A stretch of 19,198 nt of DNA, from the NCBI GenBank assembly GCA_036397095.1, contig DASWJQ010000174.1:1-19198 (forward strand), given 5' to 3'. A program made the position numbers and the translations under genes. Positions 1-7,429 of this stretch are shown piece by piece (the first letter of the stretch is position 1; each line of letters opens with the position of its first letter). The DNA is from DASWJQ01 sp036397095 (lineage in GTDB: Bacteria > Chloroflexota > Anaerolineae > Anaerolineales > E44-bin32). Below the pieces are notes generated by a model. It was given only the letters and a program-made list of their open reading frames with translations. It did not search any database and had not been told where the DNA came from.

Positions 1-267
1 ACGCCGCTGTTCAACCTGGCTCGCTGGCTTCATTTGGCGACATTTGGCCCCCTGTTAATTGCTGGGATGGCCGGCCTGGCCCTTGCATGGCAACGGCGGC
101 TCGAGATTTGGCCGCTGCTGGCAGTGATTGCCGTCGTGACCGTCACCTATGTCGTATTTCACCCATCAACCCGCTACCGCTCGCCGGCCGACCCGTTTGT
201 GTTCTTGCTGTCAGCCATAGCCATCGAGCGGCTACGATACCTGCTGCGATCCTGGCGCAAGTCCTAA
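1..267 (+). CDS. C-terminal end of a GT39-like (ArnT/PMT-type) membrane glycosyltransferase, 5' partial
   Basis: The reading frame is open from base 1 to the TAA at 265-267, giving 88 residues of a protein whose start lies outside the window. It shows two hydrophobic membrane segments (about residues 14-28 and 36-51), then a HPSTRYRSPADPF stretch and a last hydrophobic segment ending in a basic tail. An Arg-Tyr-Arg-x-Pro segment before the last helix is typical of the end of GT39/ArnT-like proteins, which transfer a sugar from polyprenyl-phosphate on the outer face of the membrane. The complete homologue-type protein at 16468-17811 ends in a comparable way (QPRYLFPAEAF). The family call rests on this short tail only. 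It is the first gene of the plus-strand block and is followed 19 nt later by a GT4 gene. Confidence 0.65.
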   Translation, partial: TPLFNLARWLHLATFGPLLIAGMAGLALAWQRRLEIWPLLAVIAVVTVTYVVFHPSTRYRSPADPFVFLLSAIAIERLRYLLRSWRKS

Positions 268-290
268 TGATCTCGGGTCTCGAGGTGTGA
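267..290 (+). other. Possible 7-codon coupling minicistron (MISGLEV)
   Basis: The TAA stop of the upstream gene overlaps an ATG (TAATG, 265-269). That ATG opens a 7-codon frame which stops at TGA 288-290. This TGA overlaps the GTG start of the next gene (GTGA, 287-290). The layout would let ribosomes terminate, re-initiate and terminate again onto the GT4 start, which has no well-spaced Shine-Dalgarno of its own. The overlaps are visible in the sequence; the coupling role is inferred and chance is possible in so short a frame. Confidence 0.25.
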
Positions 291-1489
291 ACATCCTCCA
301 CGTCACCCCGTACTACGCACCGGCCTGGGCGTATGGCGGCGTCGTGCGCGCTGTGCATGGGCTGGCCCAGGCCCAGTCGGCTCGAGGCCACCGGGTGACC
401 GTGCTGACGACCGACGCCCTCGACCGCAACCGGCGACTACCTTCCGGCCCAACCGAGGAAATGGGCATCCGGGTCATTCGGGTCAGCAATCTCGTCCAAT
501 GGCTCCGGGCCAACCTCAACCTGTCAACCCCTGGCGGCTTCGGACGAGCAGCCCGGTCGATCCTGACCGATCACAACATCGACCTGGTTCACTGTCACGA
601 ATTGCGCACGATGGAGAATGCGCTCGTCGCTGGACCCGCCGCCGAAGCCAGACTGCCCATGATCATGTCGCCCCACGGCACCCTACCCTACGCAACCGGC
701 CGTCCGTGGGCCAAGCGATTTTGGGATCGCGCCATTGGCCGCAGGCTGTTGGCCCAGATAGCCCACTTCGTGGCCCTGACCCCCGAGGAAGCCGGGCAAA
801 TCCAAGTACATTGCGCTCGATGGCAGATCAGGCTGACCAGCCGTCAAATCAGCGTCGTCCCCAACGGAATCGAGCCCGCTCATCAGTGGTCAAGGGCCGA
901 CATCGACAGTTTCCGGGTGAAATGGAATTTGGGCGACGGTCCGGTCTTGGTCTTTGTGGGGCGTTTGACCGAACGCAAGGGCCTGCTGCCGTTGCTGGAG
1001 GCCGTCGGCGGTTTATGTCCGGGCCGGCCTGATCTGCGGCTGCTGATGGTCGGCCCAGAGGAAGGCTTGCTGCCCGAGATTCGCCGGCGGGTGGCGAGAG
1101 CCGGTTTGTCCCAACAAGTCGTGCTCACCGGGCTACTTCCGCCCGACGAGGTGGAGCTGGCCCTACAGGTGGCCGACCTGTTCATCTTGCCGGCGACCGG
1201 TGAGGGCTTTTCGCTGGCCGTGCTCGAGGCGCTGGCGGCCGGCCTGCCGGTCGTTATCTCGCCAGGATGCCAGTTTGCTTTGGTCGCCGAGCGCGGTGCA
1301 GGGCTGGTCGTCGAGCCCCTGCCGGCCAGCCTGCAGGCGGCGATTGCTGACCTATTGGTCGATCGCCAGCGCCGCCAGCGGATGTCCCGCCGGGCCAAGG
1401 AACTGGCGGCTGAATTCGGCTGGCCAGCCATCGCAGCCAAGTTGGATGCGGTCTACCAGGCGCAGCTTGCTGCGGGCGGCGCTGAGTGA
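287..1489 (+). CDS. GT4 family glycosyltransferase (GT-B fold)
   Basis: Predicted 400-residue retaining glycosyltransferase that moves a sugar from a nucleotide-sugar donor to a growing lipid-linked glycan at the cytoplasmic face of the membrane. The N-terminus (MNILHVTPYYAPAWAYGG) is the classic first strand and Gly-rich loop of GT4 enzymes, so the GTG at 287 is the natural start. The acceptor domain carries an SPHGTLPY motif near residue 126, and the donor domain begins at FVGRLTERKG near residue 223. The GT4 EX7E motif is present at E306 and E314 (GEGFSLAVLEALAAG). Length is normal for the family. Its stop overlaps the start of the flippase gene by 4 nt (GTGA at 1486-1489). The exact donor and acceptor cannot be read from sequence. 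Confidence 0.9.
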   Translation: MNILHVTPYYAPAWAYGGVVRAVHGLAQAQSARGHRVTVLTTDALDRNRRLPSGPTEEMGIRVIRVSNLVQWLRANLNLSTPGGFGRAARSILTDHNIDLVHCHELRTMENALVAGPAAEARLPMIMSPHGTLPYATGRPWAKRFWDRAIGRRLLAQIAHFVALTPEEAGQIQVHCARWQIRLTSRQISVVPNGIEPAHQWSRADIDSFRVKWNLGDGPVLVFVGRLTERKGLLPLLEAVGGLCPGRPDLRLLMVGPEEGLLPEIRRRVARAGLSQQVVLTGLLPPDEVELALQVADLFILPATGEGFSLAVLEALAAGLPVVISPGCQFALVAERGAGLVVEPLPASLQAAIADLLVDRQRRQRMSRRAKELAAEFGWPAIAAKLDAVYQAQLAAGGAE

Positions 1490-3027
1490 ACCGAGCCGAG
1501 CCCTCTGGGCTGCCCACCGCTCCGAAGCTGCGAGGCTACCCCGGCCCAGCGACCGGTGCGATCGAGCGCCTGGCTCGCAATGGGTTGGCCATCGGGGCCT
1601 CCACCTGGCTCTCCAAAGGGGTTCTATTCCTGTGGCAGCTGATGCTCGCCCGACAGCTGGGTGCCGAAGGCTACGGCGTCTATGGCACCATCGGTGCGCT
1701 GCTGGCCCTCGGGGCGGCGCTGCCCGATCTGGGGATGGGTCTGATCGTCATCCGGCAGGTCGCCAAGGATCATTCCCAGGCCGATGCCTACCTTGCCGCC
1801 ACCGTGAGCTTGCAGCCGCCGCTGGCTGCCATCGCCTGGTTGGGCTGTCTGCTGTTGGCCTCACTTCTTGGCTACGCAGGCCACCTCCAAGGGCTGCTGG
1901 CGCTGGCCGGAGTTGGCCTTCTGATCGATGTCTTCGGCAACATGGCTCACAACCAACTGCTGGCGATCGAACGAATGCTGTTGCCGTCGGCCATCGCCGT
2001 CGCGCATGCCGCGCTGCTGCTGCTCCTGACCGGATCGGTCCTGCTGGCGGGTGGCGGGCTGCTCGAGTTGTACCTGGCGATCTTATGTGCTTCAGTCATC
2101 CGGTCTGCCGCGTACTGGGTCGGGCTCATGAAATTCGGGGGCCGTCCGCGGTTTCCCGTTGAGCTGCCGCTGCTCAGGCGCCTCGTGCTGGACGGCTGGC
2201 CGCTGGCGGCTGCCGGCTTCCTGCTGCTCGGGTCCAGCCACGCCGACAAACTGCTGACCACGGCGTTGGTCGGCGCAGCCGGCACAGGCCTGCTGACCGC
2301 CGGCTTCGTGCTGGTGTTTGGTGTCATCGAGTTGTTCAACACCCCGCTGCTGGTCGTCACCTTTCCACACATGGCGCAGAGCTTCGCCCAGGGAGAAGCC
2401 GAGGCCTTCCACAGGATGGTGGACAGGCTGTTGCGCGTGACCCTGGTTGTCGGTTTGCCGCTTGTGATGATTGTTTCCTTTTCGGCCGATGGGCTGGTCG
2501 GGGTGCTGTTTGGCGGCCCGTTCGCCGGGGCCGCCAGGGTGCTGCGCGTGCTTATCTGGGTCGCGCTGGCGGCCATGGTTAGCGCCGTGTTCTCACAAAC
2601 GCTCACCGTCCAGAACCGGCAAAGGCGTACTTTGGTCGTCAGGCTGCTTGGCCTGGCAATCAACGTGGCCCTGGCGCTGACGTGGCTACCGCAACTTGGC
2701 GCGCTGGGCGCGGCCCGCGCCGTGCTGGTTTCGGAGCTTGCGGTTGCCGCCTGTTTGGCCCTGGCCGCCAATCTGCCGGCCCGCTGGTGGCGCACGATGG
2801 CCAACCGGCTGGCCCGTCTGGCAATTGCCGCCGGCGTCCTGTCGGCCGGCCTGTGGTGGCTTGCCCCGTGGGGGTTCATCGGTTCTGCCGCGCTGGCGCT
2901 CTATGCCGCCGCACTGTTTGCGAGCCGGGCCATCAGCAACCGCGACTGGGCACTCATCCGACGCCTGCCGGCGGCCTGGCGAACGGCTTCCGATCTCGCC
3001 CAGCCCAGCCCGGAAAGAATGGGCTGA
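1486..3027 (+). CDS. Polysaccharide flippase, Wzx/MATE-like (MOP superfamily)
   Basis: A 513-residue polytopic membrane protein with about 12-14 hydrophobic segments and short polar loops. The N-terminal block (LARNGLAIGASTWLSKG..., then LARQLGAEGYGVYGTIGALL) matches the opening of MOP-superfamily oligosaccharide flippases: a first helix, an ARQLG-type loop and a GYG motif. Members move undecaprenyl-linked oligosaccharide repeat units from the cytoplasmic to the outer face. Its GTG start lies in a GTGA overlap with the preceding GT4 gene, and its TGA is one base before the AsnB ATG, so it sits inside the operon. A second flippase lies at 7421-8794 on the other strand, so this one may serve a different glycan. 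Substrate is unknown. Confidence 0.88.
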   Translation: MNRAEPSGLPTAPKLRGYPGPATGAIERLARNGLAIGASTWLSKGVLFLWQLMLARQLGAEGYGVYGTIGALLALGAALPDLGMGLIVIRQVAKDHSQADAYLAATVSLQPPLAAIAWLGCLLLASLLGYAGHLQGLLALAGVGLLIDVFGNMAHNQLLAIERMLLPSAIAVAHAALLLLLTGSVLLAGGGLLELYLAILCASVIRSAAYWVGLMKFGGRPRFPVELPLLRRLVLDGWPLAAAGFLLLGSSHADKLLTTALVGAAGTGLLTAGFVLVFGVIELFNTPLLVVTFPHMAQSFAQGEAEAFHRMVDRLLRVTLVVGLPLVMIVSFSADGLVGVLFGGPFAGAARVLRVLIWVALAAMVSAVFSQTLTVQNRQRRTLVVRLLGLAINVALALTWLPQLGALGAARAVLVSELAVAACLALAANLPARWWRTMANRLARLAIAAGVLSAGLWWLAPWGFIGSAALALYAAALFASRAISNRDWALIRRLPAAWRTASDLAQPSPERMG

Positions 3028-3028
3028 G

Positions 3029-5014
3029 ATGTGCGGTATTGCCGGGCTGTACGATCGCCGCATGGCCGGACGCGCCGATCAGGCCGTCGTCCAAACCATG
3101 GGCAAGGCGCTGGCGCACCGTGGGCCAGATGGTCAAGGAACCTTCTGCTGGCCGGACGAGTCCCCCAGCCTGTCCTTGGACATTCGCCGGCTGAGCATCA
3201 TCGACCTCGAGACCGGCGACCAACCAATCCACAATGAAGACCGGACCGTTACCGTCGTCTGCAATGGGGAGATCTACAATGATCGCCAACTCCGGCGGGC
3301 ACTGAAAGCAACCGGCCACCGCTTCCGCACGAAGTCCGACGTCGAAGTGCTGGTCCATCTCTATGAAGAGGAAGGGCTCGGATTGTTCGAGCGGCTGCGT
3401 GGCATGTATGCCTTTGCCCTCTGGGATCAGCCGCGTCGTCGCTTGCTGCTGGCGACCGACCATCTGGCGATCAAACCGCTCTACGTGGCCGAGCAGGATG
3501 GCCTGGTGTGGTTTGCCTCGGAGGCCAAGGCGCTGCTGGCCGATCCGCGCCTGCCGCGCCAGGTCGATGAAAACTCGATCGACACGTTCCTCACGTTTGG
3601 GTACCTGCTTGGCGGAACGACGCTGTACAAGGGGATTCGTCGTCTCGAACCGGGCCAGGCACTCGTGATCTCGCCGGATAGCATTTCGGAAATCACGCAC
3701 TGGCAGCTTGGCAAGCCTGGCCCGGACGGTGAGCCCGCCGAGGAGCTTGGGGAAGATAGCCTCCGCGCTCGCCTTGACCGGGCCGTCGAGATCCACCTGC
3801 GCAGCGATGTGCCGGTGGGCTTGTTCTTGAGCGGCGGCCTCGATTCGGCCAGTCTTCTGGCCTGCGTCAAGGCGGTCTCGGCTTGTCCACTCCCGACGTT
3901 CAGCCTCGGTTACGCCGGTCCACACGGCCGGGCCCACGACGAATCGGACCATGCGGCCCGGGTCGCCGCCCATTTCGGCGTCGCCCACCGGCGGATCGAA
4001 CTGGCGGCCCGTGACTGGTGGTCCAGATTGCCAGCTTATGTGTTCGCCCACGATGAACCCAACGCCAATCCGTCGGCCGTAAGCATGCTGGCGCTGGCCG
4101 AGGCGGCCGCCGCCGAGGTCAAGGCCGTCCTGGTCGGGCTCGGTGGCGATGAACTTTGCGCAGGCTATCCCTTCCATGCCCAGCTGCCGGCGGCGCTCCG
4201 CTGGAGCGCACGGCTCGACCGGACCCTGCCGCATGGTCTACGCAAACTGCTTGGCCGAACTGGGCCGATCTTGCAGGCGGCCTACCCGCGAGTGCGCCGC
4301 CGGCGCGGCCTGAGCGGCGCCCTGGGCTGGCTGATTGCCCGCCAGCGGATTGCCTTTCCCGCCCCCGAACTTCTGCAAAGGACACTCTCGTTTGACGGCC
4401 TGGCCAGCTCGGGGCAACAGCGCCTCTCCTTATATGGGCCCCAATTGCCAGTCAGCCGGGGCGTAGGCCAGACGACTCGCGCCTTCGAGCAGCTGCTGGC
4501 GCCTGAGACCGGCGCTTCTCCCGAGGACCTGGTGCAACGACTGGTCATGAAGACCTGGCTGCCGGCCAACGGTTTGCTCTCGCTTGACAAAGTTACGATG
4601 GCCCATGGCCTGGAGGCGCGCGTCCCGTTCTTCGACCGGGACCTGGTGGCTGCCAGCTTGCGCACTCCCTCCTACCGCCGGCGACCAGGCACCAAGCATG
4701 CCCTGCGCCAAGCCATGCGCCAGGAGTTGCCAGCGTCGGTGCTGCACCGACCAAAGCGCGCCTTCTCCACACCGCACGGAGCCTGGATCGATCATGAACT
4801 GGCCGATCCGGTTCAGCAGGTGCTGCTCGATCGACGCAGTCTTAACCGCGGCTGGTTCGAACCGGCCGCGGTTCGTGCCTTGGTGACGGACCACTATCGT
4901 GGCGCAGCCGACCACACCGAGATGGTCTTCCGGCTATTGATCTTCGAACTCTGGCAGCAGGCGACGATGGATGGGCCACCGCATGTGCCCGTCGTCCCCG
5001 AGGCCGGGCGATGA
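3029..5014 (+). CDS. asnB: Glutamine-dependent asparagine synthase-type amidotransferase (AsnB-like)
   Basis: A 661-residue protein with both AsnB domains. The N-terminal class II glutaminase begins MCGIAGLY, with Cys2 as catalytic nucleophile after Met removal, and contains RGPD (31-34), NGEIYN (79-84) and an SDVE acidic motif (D104). The C-terminal ATP-pyrophosphatase synthetase domain has the PP-loop SGGLDS (268-273), GGDE (372-375) and an EARVPFFD segment. The reading frame is open further upstream, to about 2696, but only the ATG at 3029 exposes Cys2, so longer forms are wrong. AsnB makes asparagine from aspartate, glutamine and ATP. Within glycosyltransferase operons, related proteins are thought to amidate sugar carboxylates or act in exopolysaccharide assembly, and context favours that here. 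It starts 1 nt after the flippase stop and overlaps the next gene by ATGA. Confidence 0.92.
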   Translation: MCGIAGLYDRRMAGRADQAVVQTMGKALAHRGPDGQGTFCWPDESPSLSLDIRRLSIIDLETGDQPIHNEDRTVTVVCNGEIYNDRQLRRALKATGHRFRTKSDVEVLVHLYEEEGLGLFERLRGMYAFALWDQPRRRLLLATDHLAIKPLYVAEQDGLVWFASEAKALLADPRLPRQVDENSIDTFLTFGYLLGGTTLYKGIRRLEPGQALVISPDSISEITHWQLGKPGPDGEPAEELGEDSLRARLDRAVEIHLRSDVPVGLFLSGGLDSASLLACVKAVSACPLPTFSLGYAGPHGRAHDESDHAARVAAHFGVAHRRIELAARDWWSRLPAYVFAHDEPNANPSAVSMLALAEAAAAEVKAVLVGLGGDELCAGYPFHAQLPAALRWSARLDRTLPHGLRKLLGRTGPILQAAYPRVRRRRGLSGALGWLIARQRIAFPAPELLQRTLSFDGLASSGQQRLSLYGPQLPVSRGVGQTTRAFEQLLAPETGASPEDLVQRLVMKTWLPANGLLSLDKVTMAHGLEARVPFFDRDLVAASLRTPSYRRRPGTKHALRQAMRQELPASVLHRPKRAFSTPHGAWIDHELADPVQQVLLDRRSLNRGWFEPAAVRALVTDHYRGAADHTEMVFRLLIFELWQQATMDGPPHVPVVPEAGR

Positions 5015-6114
5015 AGATCCTTTTTATCGCCTCGCTCCACCATCCCGAGGAAACTGGAGCCAGTCGGACGCACGCGCCGCCATTCTTTCCCATCTCTCAG
5101 GCGCATTCCTTCTGGGTGAAGGCGCTCGAGCGCATGGGCCACACGTGCCAGGTATTCTGGCGGTCGGCGCCGGCCCAGCGGCTCTACGTGACACACCGGC
5201 CCAGCCGGCGACGCCTCGTCGCCGGCCTGGCGGCGCGCTTCCCCGAACTCAATCCGGCTGCCAGGCTGCGCAACCGGCAGCTGCTATCGGTCGCCAGACA
5301 ATTCCAGGCGGACATCCTCGTCCTGGTCGGCGGCAATCAGCTGATCCTGCCGCAGACGTTGCGCCAGCTCAAGCAGCTCGATCCGCGGCCCACGTTGATC
5401 TACACCTGCGGTACGCCGCCCGAGACCTTCGCCCATCGCATCGAGCGCGCCGCGGCCGGCCTGTATGACCTGGTGGTAGCCAACGACCAGGGCCATGCCG
5501 ACCAGTGGCGCAGGCTGGGGGCTCCCCATTCCGTGGTGCTTCCCATGTCGGCCGTTGATCCTGCCTTTCACCGTCCGGCGGCCTCCCCACCTGCCGGACC
5601 TGCCCGAGCCGAGGGGCAGATTGGGTTTGTCGGGACCCTTGTGCCGAGCAATCTCTACAGCCAGCGAATCGCAGCCCTCGAGCGCTTGCGCGGGTTCGAC
5701 CTGGCAATCTGGAGCGTACACGAGGTGCCCGCCTCCTTGCGAGCTCACAACCGAGGGCCGGCGCTGGGCCACGAAATGCTGCGCGCGCTGCAGACTTCGG
5801 CGATTGTCGTCAATCCGCACGGCGACTTCATGCCGTGGGGAGGCAACATGCGCCTGTTCGAGGCCTGCGGCGCAGGCTGCCTGCAAATCGTCAATGATTG
5901 CCCTGCCGTCCACCAATGGTTCGAGCCGGACCGTCATTTGCTGACCTATCGCTCGATCGACGAGCTGCCGGGGATCGTAAAGTCGATGTTGGCGCAGCCC
6001 GCCGAACGCGGGCGGATTGCTCGCGCCGGCCAAGACCATGTCCATCAACACCACACCTACCAGCAACGGATGATCCGATTTCTTGGATTGGTCGATGAGC
6101 TCCGCAGCAGCTGA
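5011..6114 (+). CDS. CgeB-like glycosyltransferase (GT-B fold)
   Basis: A 367-residue predicted cytoplasmic glycosyltransferase. It opens with MKILFIASLHHPEE, a first Rossmann strand. A second nucleotide-sugar-binding half follows from GFVGTLVPSN (about 205-214), with the conserved run NPHGDFMPWGGNMRLFEA and CGAG (about 268-289), and then a WFEP motif and an HHTYQQRM C-terminal segment. These are hallmarks of the CgeB/Glyco_trans_1_2 group, named after a Bacillus spore-surface maturation protein. The ATG lies in a 4-nt ATGA overlap with the AsnB stop and is preceded by GAGG at 5000-5003 with 7 nt spacing, which supports the start. A paralogous-type gene opens block C at 10135. The sugar and acceptor are unknown. 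Confidence 0.82.
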   Translation: MKILFIASLHHPEETGASRTHAPPFFPISQAHSFWVKALERMGHTCQVFWRSAPAQRLYVTHRPSRRRLVAGLAARFPELNPAARLRNRQLLSVARQFQADILVLVGGNQLILPQTLRQLKQLDPRPTLIYTCGTPPETFAHRIERAAAGLYDLVVANDQGHADQWRRLGAPHSVVLPMSAVDPAFHRPAASPPAGPARAEGQIGFVGTLVPSNLYSQRIAALERLRGFDLAIWSVHEVPASLRAHNRGPALGHEMLRALQTSAIVVNPHGDFMPWGGNMRLFEACGAGCLQIVNDCPAVHQWFEPDRHLLTYRSIDELPGIVKSMLAQPAERGRIARAGQDHVHQHHTYQQRMIRFLGLVDELRSS

Positions 6115-7429
6115 CGAACGAGTGGGCGCGCCAGAAGAAATATCCCAGGAACTGCTTTACGCGGCCCACATTCGTCTGCCGAGTCGCCGGGCCCACACGC
6201 ATCAGATCATGCAGATGTGCGAGGCCTTTGCCGACCAGGGATGTGACGTCAAGTTGGTGGTCGCCGGCCTTCGGCCGCTCGATGGCGGCGCTAGCGATTT
6301 GTGGGACTGGTACGACGTCCGGCGCAACTTCGCCATCGAACCCCAGGACCTGCCCGACCTGAGTTTGCCGGCCGGCAGACTGCCGGCGCCGCTCACGCGC
6401 CTGGCCCTGTTGGCAGCCTGGCGGCTGAGCATGCTTCGCTTCTCGCTGACGGTCATGCGCAGGCTGCCTGCGAATCCAGCTGCCATCCTGTACTCGCGCG
6501 ATGCCTTTGTCGTCTGGCTGGCCAGCCGGCTTTGGCCGGATCGGGCCCGGCGTATGCTGTTCGAATCGCACGCATTCCCTCGGTCGCTGGTTGGCCGTTG
6601 GCTGCACAGATCGCTCGACAAACGGATTGGAGGCATCGTTACGGTGACCGGCCACCTGGCGGATCAATACCGACAGGCGGGGACCGCCCCTGATCGCCTG
6701 CTGGTGGCTCACGACGGGGTACGGCTTGAGCGGTTTGCCCGTCCAGGCGACCGCCGTTCCTTGCGGCAGGAGATCGGCTGGCCGGCCAGTGCCTTCATCG
6801 TCGGCTACGCCGGTGGAACCCAAACCCTGGGCGAGGAGAAGGGTCTGTCAGACTTGGTGGAGGCGATCGGCACCTTTGGCGCGCAGAACCCCGGCTTGGA
6901 TATTCGACTGGCCGCCGTAGGAGCCGATGGCGAGCAAGCCAATCAGCTTGTCAACCGGCTGATCGACCGGGGGCTCCCTGCCAGCACCGGTCTGTTTCCA
7001 GGCTGGGTCAAACCGAGCAGACTAGCCGATTATTTGCGGGCCTGCGACGCTTTGACCGTCCCGTTTCCGCCAACCCACCACCTGGCCTACGAGGCATCGC
7101 CTCTCAAGCTGTTTGAATACATGGCAGCTGGAGTTCCCATCGTCGCCAGTTCGTTGCCCGCCCTGGCCGAGATCCTCGTGGACGGACAGAATGCGCTGTT
7201 GGCTCCAGCCGGTGACCAGGCAGCATTTGCCGCAGCGCTGGGGCGCTTGGCGCATAGCCCGGCGCTGGGGGATAAACTCAGTTCCCGCGCTCAGCACGAA
7301 GCCAAGAGCTACCAATGGCCGGCGCGTGCAGCGCGGATTCTGGCGTTTGCTCTCGGGCCCGAAACGCCCGGACCTGGCGGAGCCCCGACAAGTGACCAGC
7401 CTCAATCACCTATCGAAACCTCAGCTTGA
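6095..7429 (+). CDS. GT4 family glycosyltransferase
   Basis: A 444-residue predicted GT4 enzyme. After a polar leader of about 18 residues, it shows the canonical start ELLYAAHIRLPSRRAHTHQI, in which Arg-Ala-His-x-x-Gln-Ile is characteristic of one GT4 subgroup. The donor half contains VAHDGV (204-209), GYAGGTQTL and the EX7E pair at E333 and E341 (YEASPLKLFEYMAAG). The ATG at 6095 overlaps the upstream CDS by 20 nt, with GGA at 6086-6088 as a weak ribosome-binding site. A TTG at 6083 and a GTG at 6122 are in-frame alternatives, since the core begins only near codon 19. It is the last gene of block A, and its stop overlaps the stop of the convergent flippase by 9 bp. The C-terminal 25 residues are Pro/Ser-rich and probably disordered. 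Confidence 0.88.
   Translation: MSSAAADERVGAPEEISQELLYAAHIRLPSRRAHTHQIMQMCEAFADQGCDVKLVVAGLRPLDGGASDLWDWYDVRRNFAIEPQDLPDLSLPAGRLPAPLTRLALLAAWRLSMLRFSLTVMRRLPANPAAILYSRDAFVVWLASRLWPDRARRMLFESHAFPRSLVGRWLHRSLDKRIGGIVTVTGHLADQYRQAGTAPDRLLVAHDGVRLERFARPGDRRSLRQEIGWPASAFIVGYAGGTQTLGEEKGLSDLVEAIGTFGAQNPGLDIRLAAVGADGEQANQLVNRLIDRGLPASTGLFPGWVKPSRLADYLRACDALTVPFPPTHHLAYEASPLKLFEYMAAGVPIVASSLPALAEILVDGQNALLAPAGDQAAFAAALGRLAHSPALGDKLSSRAQHEAKSYQWPARAARILAFALGPETPGPGGAPTSDQPQSPIETSA

Noticed and set aside
1200..2162. Plus-strand 320-codon frame across the GT4/flippase junction
   Set aside because: Arg/Ala/Ser-rich shadow frame without recognisable domains, fully covered by two well-supported genes.
2696..3028. 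111-codon N-terminal extension of the AsnB reading frame
   Set aside because: The extension lies inside the flippase gene in another frame, and it would bury the catalytic Cys2 that must be N-terminal. The ATG at 3029, one base after the flippase stop, is the correct start.
2954..4234. Minus-strand open frame of 426 codons opposite asnB
   Set aside because: Antisense to a gene with intact AsnB motifs, and its translation has the biased composition of a shadow frame.
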